From assembly GCF_020026305.1 (NCBI RefSeq), contig NZ_CP075691.1, forward strand, positions 7,130,001 through 7,194,000: a stretch of DNA of 64,000 bases, read 5' to 3'. The DNA is from Streptomyces sp. 135. GTDB lineage: Bacteria; Actinomycetota; Actinomycetes; Streptomycetales; Streptomycetaceae. The notes under the pieces are model-generated. The model saw only the letters and a list, made by a program, of their open reading frames with translations. It did no database searches and had not been told where the DNA came from. Position numbers and translations under genes: made by a program. Positions 42,392 through 50,433 of the stretch are shown piece by piece (the stretch's first letter is position 1; each line of letters starts with the position of its first letter).

Positions 42392-43486
42392 TCAGGGCGC
42401 GACCGTCTCACCGGTGATCAGGTCCACGAGGGCGGGCAGGCCGCCTTCGGTCAGTGCGCGGCGCTGTCGGTCCGCCGAGGTGCCCTCCTGGAGCAGCCGG
42501 TGCATCAGCGACGTCACCTCGCGGGTGTCCCCCGCCTCGTCCAGGGCCGGCGTGAGGTGGTCGAGCAGCATGCACAGCACGTCGCCGGCCCGTCGCGGCT
42601 GCCCGGCCGGATCGATGAGGGTGCCGCTCAGGCCGTGCCGGGCGGCGTGCCAGTTCGCCGCCTGCAGCAGCTCCGGCGTGCACTCCGGGACCGGCGCGCC
42701 CGCCTTCTCGTCGCGTTTGGCGGTGGCGACCAGCGCCCGGACGATCCCGGCGAACATGACGGCCGAGTCGGCGCGCAGCTGCACGTCCGCGCAGCGCACC
42801 TCGACCGTGGAGTACCGGTCGGAGAGACGGGCCTGCCAGTACAGCTGGCCGGTGTCCCTGATGATGCCGCTGCCCAGCAGGGAGCGGACCCGGCTCTCGT
42901 GGTCGGCGAGCGAGGCGAAGCGGGGCGGCGGGCCGCTGACCGGCCAGCGGCCGAAGATCACGGTGCGCCAGCTCGCGAAGCCGGTGTCGTGGCCGTCCCA
43001 CAGGGAAGAGTTCGCGGACATGGCCACCAGCGCCGGCAGCCAGATGCGGATGCGGTTCAAGATGGCGACGCCGGTCTCCTGGTCCGGCACGGCCGCGTGC
43101 ACATGCATGCCGTTGACGAGCTGCTCGTCCACGAGCTGCGGGGCCTGGGAGTGCAGAGCCAGGTAGCGCGCCTTCTGGGTCACCGGCACGGGAGCCGCCG
43201 TCCGGTAAGGAGCCGTCGCGCAGGCGGCGATCCGGCAGCCGTTGCGCTCCGCCGCCGCGCCGAGCGCGTGCCGCAGGCGCAGCAGGTGGCCGCCGACCTC
43301 CTCCAGGTCGGTGCAGATCGGCGTGGCGACCTCCACCTGCGCCTGCAACAGCTCCGACTGGACCTCGCCGTCCTCGGTGATGGGCCCCAGTCCGGCCGCC
43401 GCCCGCACCGCGTCCCCGAGCGGTACCGGCAGGCAGGTGTCCGGATCGAGCAGCAAGTACTCTTCCTCGACCCCAATAGTGATCAT
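42392..43486 (-). CDS. Carboxylate-amine ligase, YbdK-type glutamate-cysteine ligase
   Basis: A 364-residue GCS2 family protein. The signature start is ITIGVEEEYLLLDPDTCLP. Further family segments are LVDEQLVNGMHVHAAVPDQE, FASWRTVIFGRWPVSGPPPR and YSTVEVRCADVQLRADSAVM. Members ligate glutamate to cysteine or other amines with ATP, although many lack strong GCL activity. ATG 43486 fits the family N-terminus; an upstream ATG at about 43528 would add a short unrelated extension. No ribosome site is obvious. Confidence 0.87.
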   Translation of the reverse strand: MITIGVEEEYLLLDPDTCLPVPLGDAVRAAAGLGPITEDGEVQSELLQAQVEVATPICTDLEEVGGHLLRLRHALGAAAERNGCRIAACATAPYRTAAPVPVTQKARYLALHSQAPQLVDEQLVNGMHVHAAVPDQETGVAILNRIRIWLPALVAMSANSSLWDGHDTGFASWRTVIFGRWPVSGPPPRFASLADHESRVRSLLGSGIIRDTGQLYWQARLSDRYSTVEVRCADVQLRADSAVMFAGIVRALVATAKRDEKAGAPVPECTPELLQAANWHAARHGLSGTLIDPAGQPRRAGDVLCMLLDHLTPALDEAGDTREVTSLMHRLLQEGTSADRQRRALTEGGLPALVDLITGETVAP

Positions 43487-43763
43487 GTCGTATCGGATAC
43501 CCCCGGAAAGAAGGGGTAAATCGGGCATCGTGGTGAATGGTTCTGAACGGTCAGGTCCCTCCTCGCCGTTCGGGTGACGGCCGGTCGTCCGCGCCGGCCC
43601 GGAGGCCACGGCTCCGGGGGGCTCCGGAGGGGGCTCCGAAGGTGTGCCGCCGCGTCACCGACATGCGGGCCCTCGCGCGTTGTGCGCACGATGCGTCTGT
43701 CGACGGGCCGGGCACCACGGGCCCGCGGGCGAAGCGCACACTCACGACGGCAAGGAGACCGCC

Positions 43764-43958
43764 ATGGCTGACATCAGCCCGATCGACCTGCAGAAGGCCC
43801 TCAAGGGCGCCCAGTACCCCGCGAGCCGCGACGATCTCGTCGAGCTGGCCAGGGGCAACAGCGCGGACGGCTCTCTCGTCGACAAACTGTCGGATGCCCC
43901 GACGGACCGCTTCGACGGCCCCGACGACGTCCAGAAGGCAGTCTTCGGCAACCAGTAG
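43764..43958 (+). CDS. DUF2795 protein
   Basis: A 64-residue acidic protein of the DUF2795 family: ISPIDLQKALKGAQYPASRD followed by ELARGNSADGSLVDKLSDAP and DRFDGPDDVQKAVF. The family is small and helical; its function is unknown. AAGGAG lies six bases before the ATG. A composite hairpin follows the stop at once. Confidence 0.85.
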   Translation: MADISPIDLQKALKGAQYPASRDDLVELARGNSADGSLVDKLSDAPTDRFDGPDDVQKAVFGNQ

Positions 43959-43963
43959 GCGAT

Positions 43964-43997
43964 GTCAGGCCGGTGCGATTCTCCGGCCGCCCCTGAC
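43964..43997. terminator. Composite hairpin after the DUF2795 gene
   Basis: GTCAGGCCGG (43964-43973) pairs with CCGGCC (43983-43988) and CCTGAC (43992-43997), leaving a small bulge. It ends the DUF2795 transcript and lies where the truncated lasso B2 reading frames run out on the other strand. Confidence 0.5.
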
Positions 43998-44082
43998 GCG
44001 GCACCGTGCACCCCTCTGGGATCACCGCCCTGTCACACGCTGCCCCGCGCGCGGCCGAACCGGTGGGCGGCCCAGAGCAGCG

Positions 44083-44404
44083 GAAGGGGTCGTCGCGCAC
44101 GCCGGTGCACCAGGTGGGCCAGACGCCCCACGCCCGGCACAGCAGGGTGGTCGCCAGGGAGCGCCGCAGGCAGCCGCGGCCGGCGGCACAGCGCGGGCTG
44201 ACGGCGACCACGGCCTGCCGGGCCGCGGCGACCTGCTGCCGGGTGGCGGGGCGGCCCCCGGCGCAGGAGGTGCAGGGCCGCCCGCACCCGGTGCGGTCGG
44301 GCACGGGTGAGCGGGCCCGCGAGGGCGGCGGCCAGCAGGGCGAGGAGGCGGTGGGGGAGGGGGACGGTGGCCGGGTGTGGTCCGGTGGGGTGGGTGGGGG
44401 GCAT
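44083..44404 (-). pseudogene. Lasso peptide leader peptidase B2, frameshifted and truncated
   Basis: From an ATG at 44404 the frame reads PLPHRLLALLAAALAGPL and RVRAALHLLRRG, the N-terminal helix of lasso B2 proteins. Near 44260 the frame changes and the family core follows: RQAVVAVSPRCAAGRGCLRR with the catalytic cysteine, then SLATTLLCRAWGVWPTWCTG and VRDDPF. In intact B2 enzymes the next residues hold the catalytic histidine (HAW motif) and aspartate. None of the three frames shows these here; similarity stops at about 44083. B2 cleaves the leader from the precursor. This copy lacks two of its three catalytic residues and carries a frame change. Confidence 0.7.
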
Positions 44405-45180
44405 GAGGGTGGCTCCGTGGGGGTGTGTGGCGGGTGGTGTGTGCCTGGAGGGGCGGGTGCCGGGTGGGGTGGGTGCTGGGCCCGGGTGGAGGCCATGGCG
44501 GTGGCCCCGTGTGGGGGTGTTGCGGGTGGATGGGTGCCGGGTGGGGTGGATGCCGGGCAGGGCGGTTGGCGGATGCGCCGGGGGCGGGTGCTGGGCCAGG
44601 GGCGAGGTCATGGCGGCGGCTCCGCGAAGGGGGTGCCGGGTGGGTGGGTGCCCGGTGGGTGGATGCCGGGCGGGGCGGTGGCGGGTGTGCCGGTGTCGGG
44701 TGGGTGGATGCCGGGCCCGGGTGGAGGTCATGGCGGCGGCTCCGCGTGGGGTGTGTCTGGTGGTTGTGTGCCGGGTGGGGTGGATGCCGGGCAGGGCGGG
44801 TGCCGGGCTTGGGCCGAGGTCATGGCGGCGGCTCCGCGCGGGGGTGTGCCGGGTGGATGGGTGCCGGGCCTGGGGCGAGGTCATCACGGCGGCTCCGCGC
44901 GGGTGTTGCCCGGGTGGGTGGGCGCCCGGTGGATGGAGGCCCGGCGGGGCGGGTGCCGGCCGGGGCCGGGCGGTTGGCGCTTGCACCCGGGGCGGGTGCG
45001 GCGGTGGCCGGGTGGTCAGCCGCGCCAGGGTTGGGCAGGCGGTGGCGGCTCGGTCAGGCGTGGCGGTGGGGGGGGCGAGGCCGTGGCGGGTCGGTCGACC
45101 GTGCCGGGCGGGGGGCAAGGCGGTGGCCGATCGCTCAGCCGTGCCGGTGGCGGCAAGGTGATTGGCCGGTTGGTCAGCTG
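44400..45180. repeat. Minisatellite between lasso B1 and B2
   Basis: Two classes of imperfect GC-rich repeats fill the gap. In 44400-44990 an anchor close to GTCATGGCGGCGGCTCCGCG recurs about six times (near 44409, 44500, 44611, 44731, 44823, 44883), separated by runs of GGGTGGGTG/GTGCCGGG units about 30 bp long. In 45000-45180 a GTGGCCGGNTGGTCAGCC-like unit recurs about five times, and the last copy is the 3' end of the B1 gene itself. On the minus strand one frame stays open through the whole region as Pro/His/Arg repeats, continuous with the first part of B2. Confidence 0.75.
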
Positions 45181-45434
45181 CGCACGAGTCCGGCTCGGCG
45201 TAGGGCCTCGACGAGGCGTGTGACGTCCTCGCCGACTCTGCCGCCGGCCTGCGGATGGCGTTCCGCCAGGGCCGCCGCGGCGTCCTCGGCGGTGCCGCCC
45301 CGCAACAGCAGGCGCAGGACCAACGCGCCCGTGGGGTTCAGCTGCCGGTACTTCCCGGTGCGCTCGTCCAGCAGCACCATCGCGCCGCCGTCGGTGTCGA
45401 CCGCGGTCACGTGGGCGTGCAGCGATACGGACAC
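45174..45434 (-). CDS. Lasso peptide RRE protein B1 (PqqD-like)
   Basis: An 86-residue protein of the PqqD/RRE family that binds the precursor leader and presents it to the B2 protease and the cyclase. It shows the winged-helix pattern SLHAHVTAVDTDGGAMVLLD, then RTGKYRQLNPTGALVLRLLL, and the helix TAEDAAAALAERHP with VGEDVTRLVEALRRAGLV. The GTG start has GGAAGGAG seven bases upstream and lies 16 bases after the cyclase stop. This gene appears intact. It is the expected partner of the YxxPxL motif in the precursor leader. Confidence 0.85.
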   Translation of the reverse strand: MSVSLHAHVTAVDTDGGAMVLLDERTGKYRQLNPTGALVLRLLLRGGTAEDAAAALAERHPQAGGRVGEDVTRLVEALRRAGLVRS

Positions 45435-45450
45435 CGGCGTACTCCTTCCC

Positions 45451-47245
45451 TCACGGTGCCGGCAGAACCGGCGGGTACGGCGCCGAGGCCGGGCGGTCGC
45501 CCTCCAGGGAACGCAGCCACACCTCGCAGCCCATCGTGTACGGCAACGGGTCCAGCGCGTCCGCCTCGGCGTGGAAGTGCACGGCGCCGCGCAGCCGTTC
45601 GGCGTCGATCAGCCCGGCGCGGACCAGCAGGGAGCCCTCCGCCAGGCCGAGCAACTGCCCGCGGTGGCGGCGCAACGCCCGGTAGAAGTCGGCGTCGTAC
45701 ATCCCCTTGGACGGGCGCCGCAGGATGTGCGCGGGCACGATGCCGGTCAGGGCGGCGCCCAGCAGGGGTTTGAACGCGCCGGGCCGTACGGCCTCCAGCG
45801 GCCGGACCGACAGGGCGGCGGTGACGACCGCGTCGTCGGTGTACGGCAGCGCGACGCGTGGACCGGCCGGCGTCTGGTTCATCACGCGCACCGTGTTGCC
45901 GCCCTCACGGACCTGCTGCAGCGTGCAGTGCACGGACCGCTGCGGCGCGAGCGGTTCGGGATCGTCGGCCGCCGCGCTCCGCAACGCCTCTCTCATCAGG
46001 GCCACCGCCTCGGCGGTGGCCCAGCACGGCGCACGCGGCTCGGGCTGCCAGCCGAGTTCCGCGGCGTCCAGCAGCCACCGCCGGTAGGAGGTGCGCCGCA
46101 GGACGCCCCGCGCCACCGAGAGGCGGCCGGCGGGCCACTGATGGCGTTGGTGGCGCGACCCGCCCCACACCCGCCACGGCTGGACGCCGGCCAGGTCCTG
46201 GAGGCAGGAGGGAAACGGGGTGAACAGCTCGTCACCGCCCCCGCCGCCCAGATGCAGCCAGGAACCGTGCGCGGCGACCCGCCGCAGCAGGTCCGCCTGC
46301 TCGGCGAAGTCCCGTACCCAGGCGCAGGGTTCCTCACTGGCGAGCCGCAGCCCGACCACGCCGGTGAACCACTCGGGCGATTCCTCGCCGGTCAGGTGCA
46401 GATGGGTGGCCGAGCGCAGTGCCTCGCGACCCCGCTCGGCCCACAGGGTGTCGTCGTTGCGCGGGTCGCGCCCCTCCCAGTGCGGTGACCAGGTGGTCGG
46501 CCTCCCGCGCGGCCAGGAAACACAGACTCGTCGAATCCAGCCCCCCGGAGAGGTCCGCGCTGACCGTGCCGCCGCCGGCCGTACAGGTGCCGACGGCCTC
46601 CACCAGCGCCCTCCGGACCGCGGCGGCGGCCTCCGCCAGTGACAGGTGCGGTTCGGGCGGACGCCACCAGCGGGCCGCGGCCCCCCGGCGCCCGTCGCGC
46701 TCCCACACCAGTGCCTCCTGCGCGGGCACCGCGCGCACGTCCCGCCAGACGGTCCGGTCGGCCAGGACCGTGGACGTCACCGGCGGTGACATCAGCCGCA
46801 GGGCCAGCATCTCCAGGTCGGGCCCCGCCCCCGAGAGGCCGGCCAGCACATCGGCCCGGCCGGCCGCCACCGGTACGCCGTCGACGCGGGTGGTGAAGAG
46901 GCGGCAGGCAGTCGAAGCCGTGCCGCGCGCCCACACCCGTCCGCCCACCGACGCCAGCACGTGAAAGCTGCCGGCCAGGCCCGCCACCGCCCCTTCCGCA
47001 TCCGAGGGCCCGCGCACCCGCTCGGTCCGCCGCCGCAGCTCCGGCGCCCGCGCGGAACTGCGGCCCAGTACGACGCCCCGTGCCTCGCCCGCCCGCGCCG
47101 ACACCTCCTGCCGGGCATCCCAGCGGCCCACCAGCCAGGGCCGTCCCGAGGCGTGCGGCACGCGGCGAAGACCCTCCCGGTACACCCGCCCGGCCAGCGC
47201 GGCCGCGGCCTCCGTGTCCGGGAGCATCACCCACCAGTCCTCCAC
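45451..47245 (-). pseudogene. Lasso peptide cyclase (asparagine synthase family), one frame change
   Basis: The family C enzyme adenylates the ring aspartate and closes the isopeptide bond. The GTG at 47245 follows GGAGAGGAAG by a short spacer. The first frame gives the N-terminal glutaminase-like domain (WLVGRWDARQEVSARAGEAR) and the ATP site VSADLSGGLDSTSLCFLAAR. Near 46483 the frame changes by one base and continues without loss: HWEGRDPRNDDTLWAERGRE, WLHLGGGGGDELFTPFPS and ILRRPSKGMYDADFYRALRR. The two parts join at adjacent residues, giving about 597 residues, normal for the family. One base change would restore it; a real mutation and a sequencing error cannot be told apart here. Confidence 0.82.
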
Positions 47246-47299
47246 CGCGCTTCCTCTCCTCAAGGGAATTCCTCCGGGAATCGGGCGGGGCCGCCGGCA

Positions 47300-47339
47300 C
47301 CCGGTGGGCGTGCGTGGACGCGGGCACACGCCCACCGGG
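47300..47339 (-). terminator. Hairpin between lasso precursor and cyclase genes
   Basis: Perfect 13-bp arms CCCGGTGGGCGTG (47300-47312) and complement (47327-47339) with a 14-base loop lie in the 109-bp gap between the precursor stop and the cyclase start. Attenuation here would give more precursor than enzyme mRNA, a common arrangement in lasso clusters. Confidence 0.6.
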
Positions 47340-47354
47340 CTCACGGCGCCGGGT

Positions 47355-47495
47355 TCAGCTGCCGTGGGGGTAGTGCCAGTACGGCGGCAGACCACCGTCA
47401 TAGGCGTGGCCGTACGGCCATCCGAGGGTGATCTCGTTGAAGTCACCGGCCTCGGTCAGCATCGGCGCCTCGTAGACGTCCTCATGGTTCTCCAT
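47355..47495 (-). CDS. Lasso peptide precursor (A)
   Basis: A 46-residue precursor. The leader (residues 1-24) contains YEAPMLTEAGDF, matching the YxxPxL RRE-binding motif, and ends NEITL with threonine at position -2 as required by lasso proteases. The predicted core has 22 residues. Its first nine are GWPYGHAYD, which fits a macrolactam between Gly1 and the Asp9 side chain; the tail is GGLPPYWHYPHGS. There is no cysteine, so a class II lasso fold is expected, with Tyr, Trp or His residues as steric locks. It is followed on the same strand by cyclase, B1 and B2 genes, in usual order. The ATG at 47495 has only a weak ribosome site. I do not recognise the core among known lasso peptides. Confidence 0.85.
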   Translation of the reverse strand: MENHEDVYEAPMLTEAGDFNEITLGWPYGHAYDGGLPPYWHYPHGS

Positions 47496-47546
47496 GCCGG
47501 TACCCCGATAACCTGCGCGGAGCCCAACGACGAGGTGAGAGGCCGT

Positions 47547-49397
47547 ATGTTCACGACGCGTCCCACGCTGCAAGGCACCTTCGGCATGGTGTCCTCCACC
47601 CACTGGCTCGCCTCGCAGTCCGCGATGGCCGTACTGGAGGACGGCGGCAACGCCTTCGACGCGGCGGTCGCCGCCGGGTTCGTCCTGCACGTGGTCGAGC
47701 CGCATCTCAACGGGCCCGCCGGCGAGGTCCCGATCATCCTCGCGCCCGCCGGCGGCGACGTGCGCGTGCTCTGCGGCCAGGGACCCGCGCCCGCGGGCGC
47801 CACCGTGGCCCATTACCGTTCCCTGGGGCTGGAATTGGTGCCCGGCACGGGGCCGCTCGCCGCCGCCGTGCCCGGTGCCTTCGACGCGTGGCTGCTGCTG
47901 CTGCGGGACCACGGCACGAAGTCCCTCGCGGACGTCCTCGCGTACGCCATCGGGTACGCGGAGGACGGGCACGCCCCCGTCGAGCGCGTCGGCGAGACCG
48001 TGGAGACGGTGCGACGGCTCTTCGAGGAGGAGTGGCCGTCCTCCGCCGAGATCTATCTCCGCGGCGGGCCCACCGGGGGCGAACCACCGCGTACCGGCGA
48101 GCTGTTGCGCAACCCGGCGCTCGCGGCGACGTGGCGGCGGCTGCTGGCCGAGGCGGAAGCCGGGGCGGCGACAGAAGCCGGGACGGGGGAGCGGCTGCGC
48201 GTGGCGCAGATCGAGACCGCGCGTGAGGTGTGGCGTACCGGCTTCATCGCCGAGGCGCTCGTGCGGCAGGCCGGGCGGCCCACCATGGACACGAGCGGTG
48301 AGCGGCACGCCGGGACGCTCTCGGCGGCGGATCTGCGGGGCTGGTCCGCGTTCTACGAGGACCCGGTCACGTACGACTGGAACGGCTGGACCCTGTGCAA
48401 GGCCGGGGGCTGGAGCCAGGGCCCCGCCTTCCTCCAGCAGCTCGCGCTGCTGCCCCAGGACGTCACGGAGCTGCCGGAGTACGGGTCCGCCGAGTACGTC
48501 CATCTCCTGGTGGAGGGCTGCAAGTTGGCCATGGCGGACCGGGAGGCCTGGTACGGGGACGCCGGGGCTGCCGGGAGCGTGCCGATACGTGAGCTGCTCT
48601 CGGAGGAGTACAACGCGGCGCGGCGCAAGCTGATCGGGGACGAGGCCTCGTACGAGCTGCGGCCCGGCTCTCCCGGTGGGCGCGAGCCGCGGCTCTCCGC
48701 GCACGCGCTCGCGGTGGCTTCGGGGGGCGCGGCGGCCGCGGGTGTGGTGGCGGCCGGGGGCGGGGAGCCGACCGTGGCCGGGGACGGGGGGACGCGGGGC
48801 GACACCTGCCACCTGGACGTCGTCGACCGCTGGGGGAACATGCTCTCCGCGACGCCCAGCGGGGGGTGGCTCCAGTCCAACCCCGTCGTGCCGGAACTCG
48901 GCTTTCCGCTGGGTACGCGGCTGCAGATGGCGTGGCTGGAGGAGGGGCTGCCGAACTCGCTCACGCCGGGGCGGCGGCCGCGGACCACGCTGACGCCGTC
49001 GATGGCGCTGAAGGACGGGGTTCCCGTCATGGCCTTCGGCACGCCGGGCGGTGACCAGCAGGATCAGTGGCAGGTGCACTTCTTCCTGGGGGTGGCCCTG
49101 CGGTCCGCGGTCCGGGGCGGCCTCGACCTCCAGGGCGCGATCGACGCGCCCAACTGGCACACGGACGGTTTCCCGGGGTCCTTCCATCCACGGGGGATGC
49201 GGGCCGGGAGCGTGACCGTGGAGTCGCGGATGGACCCCGAGGTGGTGGCCGAGCTGCGGCGGCGGGGGCATGACGTGCTGGTGGGGGGCGCGTGGTCGGA
49301 GGGGCGGCTGTGTGCCGTGGCACGGGATCCGGCGAGCGGGGTGGTGTCGGGGGCGGCCAATCCGCGGGGGATGCAGGGGTACGCGGTGGGGCGGTGA
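47547..49397 (+). CDS. Gamma-glutamyltransferase family protein, cytoplasmic type
   Basis: A 616-residue Ntn-hydrolase family protein without signal peptide. The start resembles GGT (TLQGTFGMVSSTHWLASQSA, then GGNAFDAAVAAGFVLHVVEP). The likely autocleavage threonine is in RGDTCHLDVVDRWGN, and the C-terminal substrate loop includes AFGTPGGDQQDQWQ. The linker before the threonine is Ala/Gly-rich. Relatives hydrolyse gamma-glutamyl or acyl amides; the substrate is unknown. ATG 47547 has GAGAGG six bases upstream. It is divergent from the lasso precursor, and the two promoters share a 51-bp gap, but no functional link is evident. Confidence 0.87.
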   Translation: MFTTRPTLQGTFGMVSSTHWLASQSAMAVLEDGGNAFDAAVAAGFVLHVVEPHLNGPAGEVPIILAPAGGDVRVLCGQGPAPAGATVAHYRSLGLELVPGTGPLAAAVPGAFDAWLLLLRDHGTKSLADVLAYAIGYAEDGHAPVERVGETVETVRRLFEEEWPSSAEIYLRGGPTGGEPPRTGELLRNPALAATWRRLLAEAEAGAATEAGTGERLRVAQIETAREVWRTGFIAEALVRQAGRPTMDTSGERHAGTLSAADLRGWSAFYEDPVTYDWNGWTLCKAGGWSQGPAFLQQLALLPQDVTELPEYGSAEYVHLLVEGCKLAMADREAWYGDAGAAGSVPIRELLSEEYNAARRKLIGDEASYELRPGSPGGREPRLSAHALAVASGGAAAAGVVAAGGGEPTVAGDGGTRGDTCHLDVVDRWGNMLSATPSGGWLQSNPVVPELGFPLGTRLQMAWLEEGLPNSLTPGRRPRTTLTPSMALKDGVPVMAFGTPGGDQQDQWQVHFFLGVALRSAVRGGLDLQGAIDAPNWHTDGFPGSFHPRGMRAGSVTVESRMDPEVVAELRRRGHDVLVGGAWSEGRLCAVARDPASGVVSGAANPRGMQGYAVGR

Positions 49398-49508
49398 GTC
49401 CCGCGGGTCCCAGCGGTGCCCCCCTGCCACCGCCGTGGGCCGCCCCCGTTCACCGGGAGGCCATTTCGGCGCGCACGGGATGTCCGTGGGGCGTGCTCTC
49501 ATGGAGGG

Positions 49509-50336
49509 ATGATCGAGAATTTTCTGACGCACGGCGCAGGTGACGTGGAGGAAGCCCTCCGGAAGGCCGCGGCCGCGGAGGTGATCCCCCGCTTCCGGCA
49601 GCTCGCCGAGGGCGACGTGGTGGAGAAGAGCGGCCCGCACGACGTGGTGACCGTCGCCGACCGCCGTGCCGAGGAGCGGCTGACCGTCGACCTGCCCGCC
49701 CTCCTGCCGGGCTCCGTCGTCGTGGGCGAGGAGGCGGTGCACGCCGACCCCACGACGTACGAGGCGATACGCGGGGACGCGCCCGTGTGGATCGTCGACC
49801 CCGTCGACGGGACGCGGCAGTTCGTGCACGGCGACCCCGGGTTCTGCATGCTCGTCGCCCTCGCGGTCGGCGGCGAGGTGCAGGCCTCCTGGACGTACGC
49901 ACCCGCGCTCGACCAGTTCGCCGTGGCCGTGCGGGGCGAGGGCGCCTGGTTGGACGGCCGGCGGCTGGCCGCCGGTTCGCCCGAGCCGGGGCGGGACATC
50001 GAAGTGGCCACCTCCCACCCGGACTTCACCACCGAGGAGCAGAAGCGGGCGCTGCTCGGTCTGCGCGTGGACGGCGTACGGCCGAGGCCGTGCGGGTCGG
50101 CTGGCCTGGAGTATCTCGCCGTCGCCAGGGGCGACTTGGACGCGGTCGCGTTCTCGTGGGAGCTGGCCTGGGACCACGCGGCGGGCCTGCTGCTCGTCGC
50201 GGAGGCGGGCGGCGCCGCCCTGACGCTCACGGGCGAGCGGTTCCGCACGGCCGGGGGGAACGCCCTGCCGTTCACCGCGGCGCGCGACGCGGCCACGGCC
50301 CGGCGCGTGGTGGACCTCCTCACGAGCGAGGTCTGA
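49509..50336 (+). CDS. Inositol monophosphatase family protein
   Basis: A 275-residue magnesium-dependent phosphatase. The metal motifs are in order: VVVGEEAVHAD, WIVDPVDGTRQFVHGDPGF, and the C-terminal SWELAWDHAAGLLLVAEAGG. Members act on inositol phosphate, histidinol phosphate or PAP; the length and AWDHAAGLLL motif do not decide between them. ATG 49509 directly follows GGAGGG without a spacer, so either leaderless initiation or a slightly different start is possible. Confidence 0.87.
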   Translation: MIENFLTHGAGDVEEALRKAAAAEVIPRFRQLAEGDVVEKSGPHDVVTVADRRAEERLTVDLPALLPGSVVVGEEAVHADPTTYEAIRGDAPVWIVDPVDGTRQFVHGDPGFCMLVALAVGGEVQASWTYAPALDQFAVAVRGEGAWLDGRRLAAGSPEPGRDIEVATSHPDFTTEEQKRALLGLRVDGVRPRPCGSAGLEYLAVARGDLDAVAFSWELAWDHAAGLLLVAEAGGAALTLTGERFRTAGGNALPFTAARDAATARRVVDLLTSEV

Positions 50337-50433
50337 GCCGACGGCCCGCGAAGGGCCCCCGTGGCGACGGCGGTGTCAGTGCCGCGGCCTATCCTGTGCG
50401 GCAGTGGCCATCGGCTGACGAAGGAGTCCGAAG

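Noticed and set aside
44400..45180. CRISPR-like appearance of regularly recurring units
   Set aside because: Repeat units are imperfect, spacers are themselves repetitive and of irregular length (60-121 bp), and no cas genes are near. It is a minisatellite.
47500..50177. Long minus-strand open frame running into the lasso precursor
   Set aside because: Only the last 46 codons, from the ATG at 47495, resemble a real protein; the upstream part is antisense to the gamma-glutamyltransferase-like and phosphatase genes.
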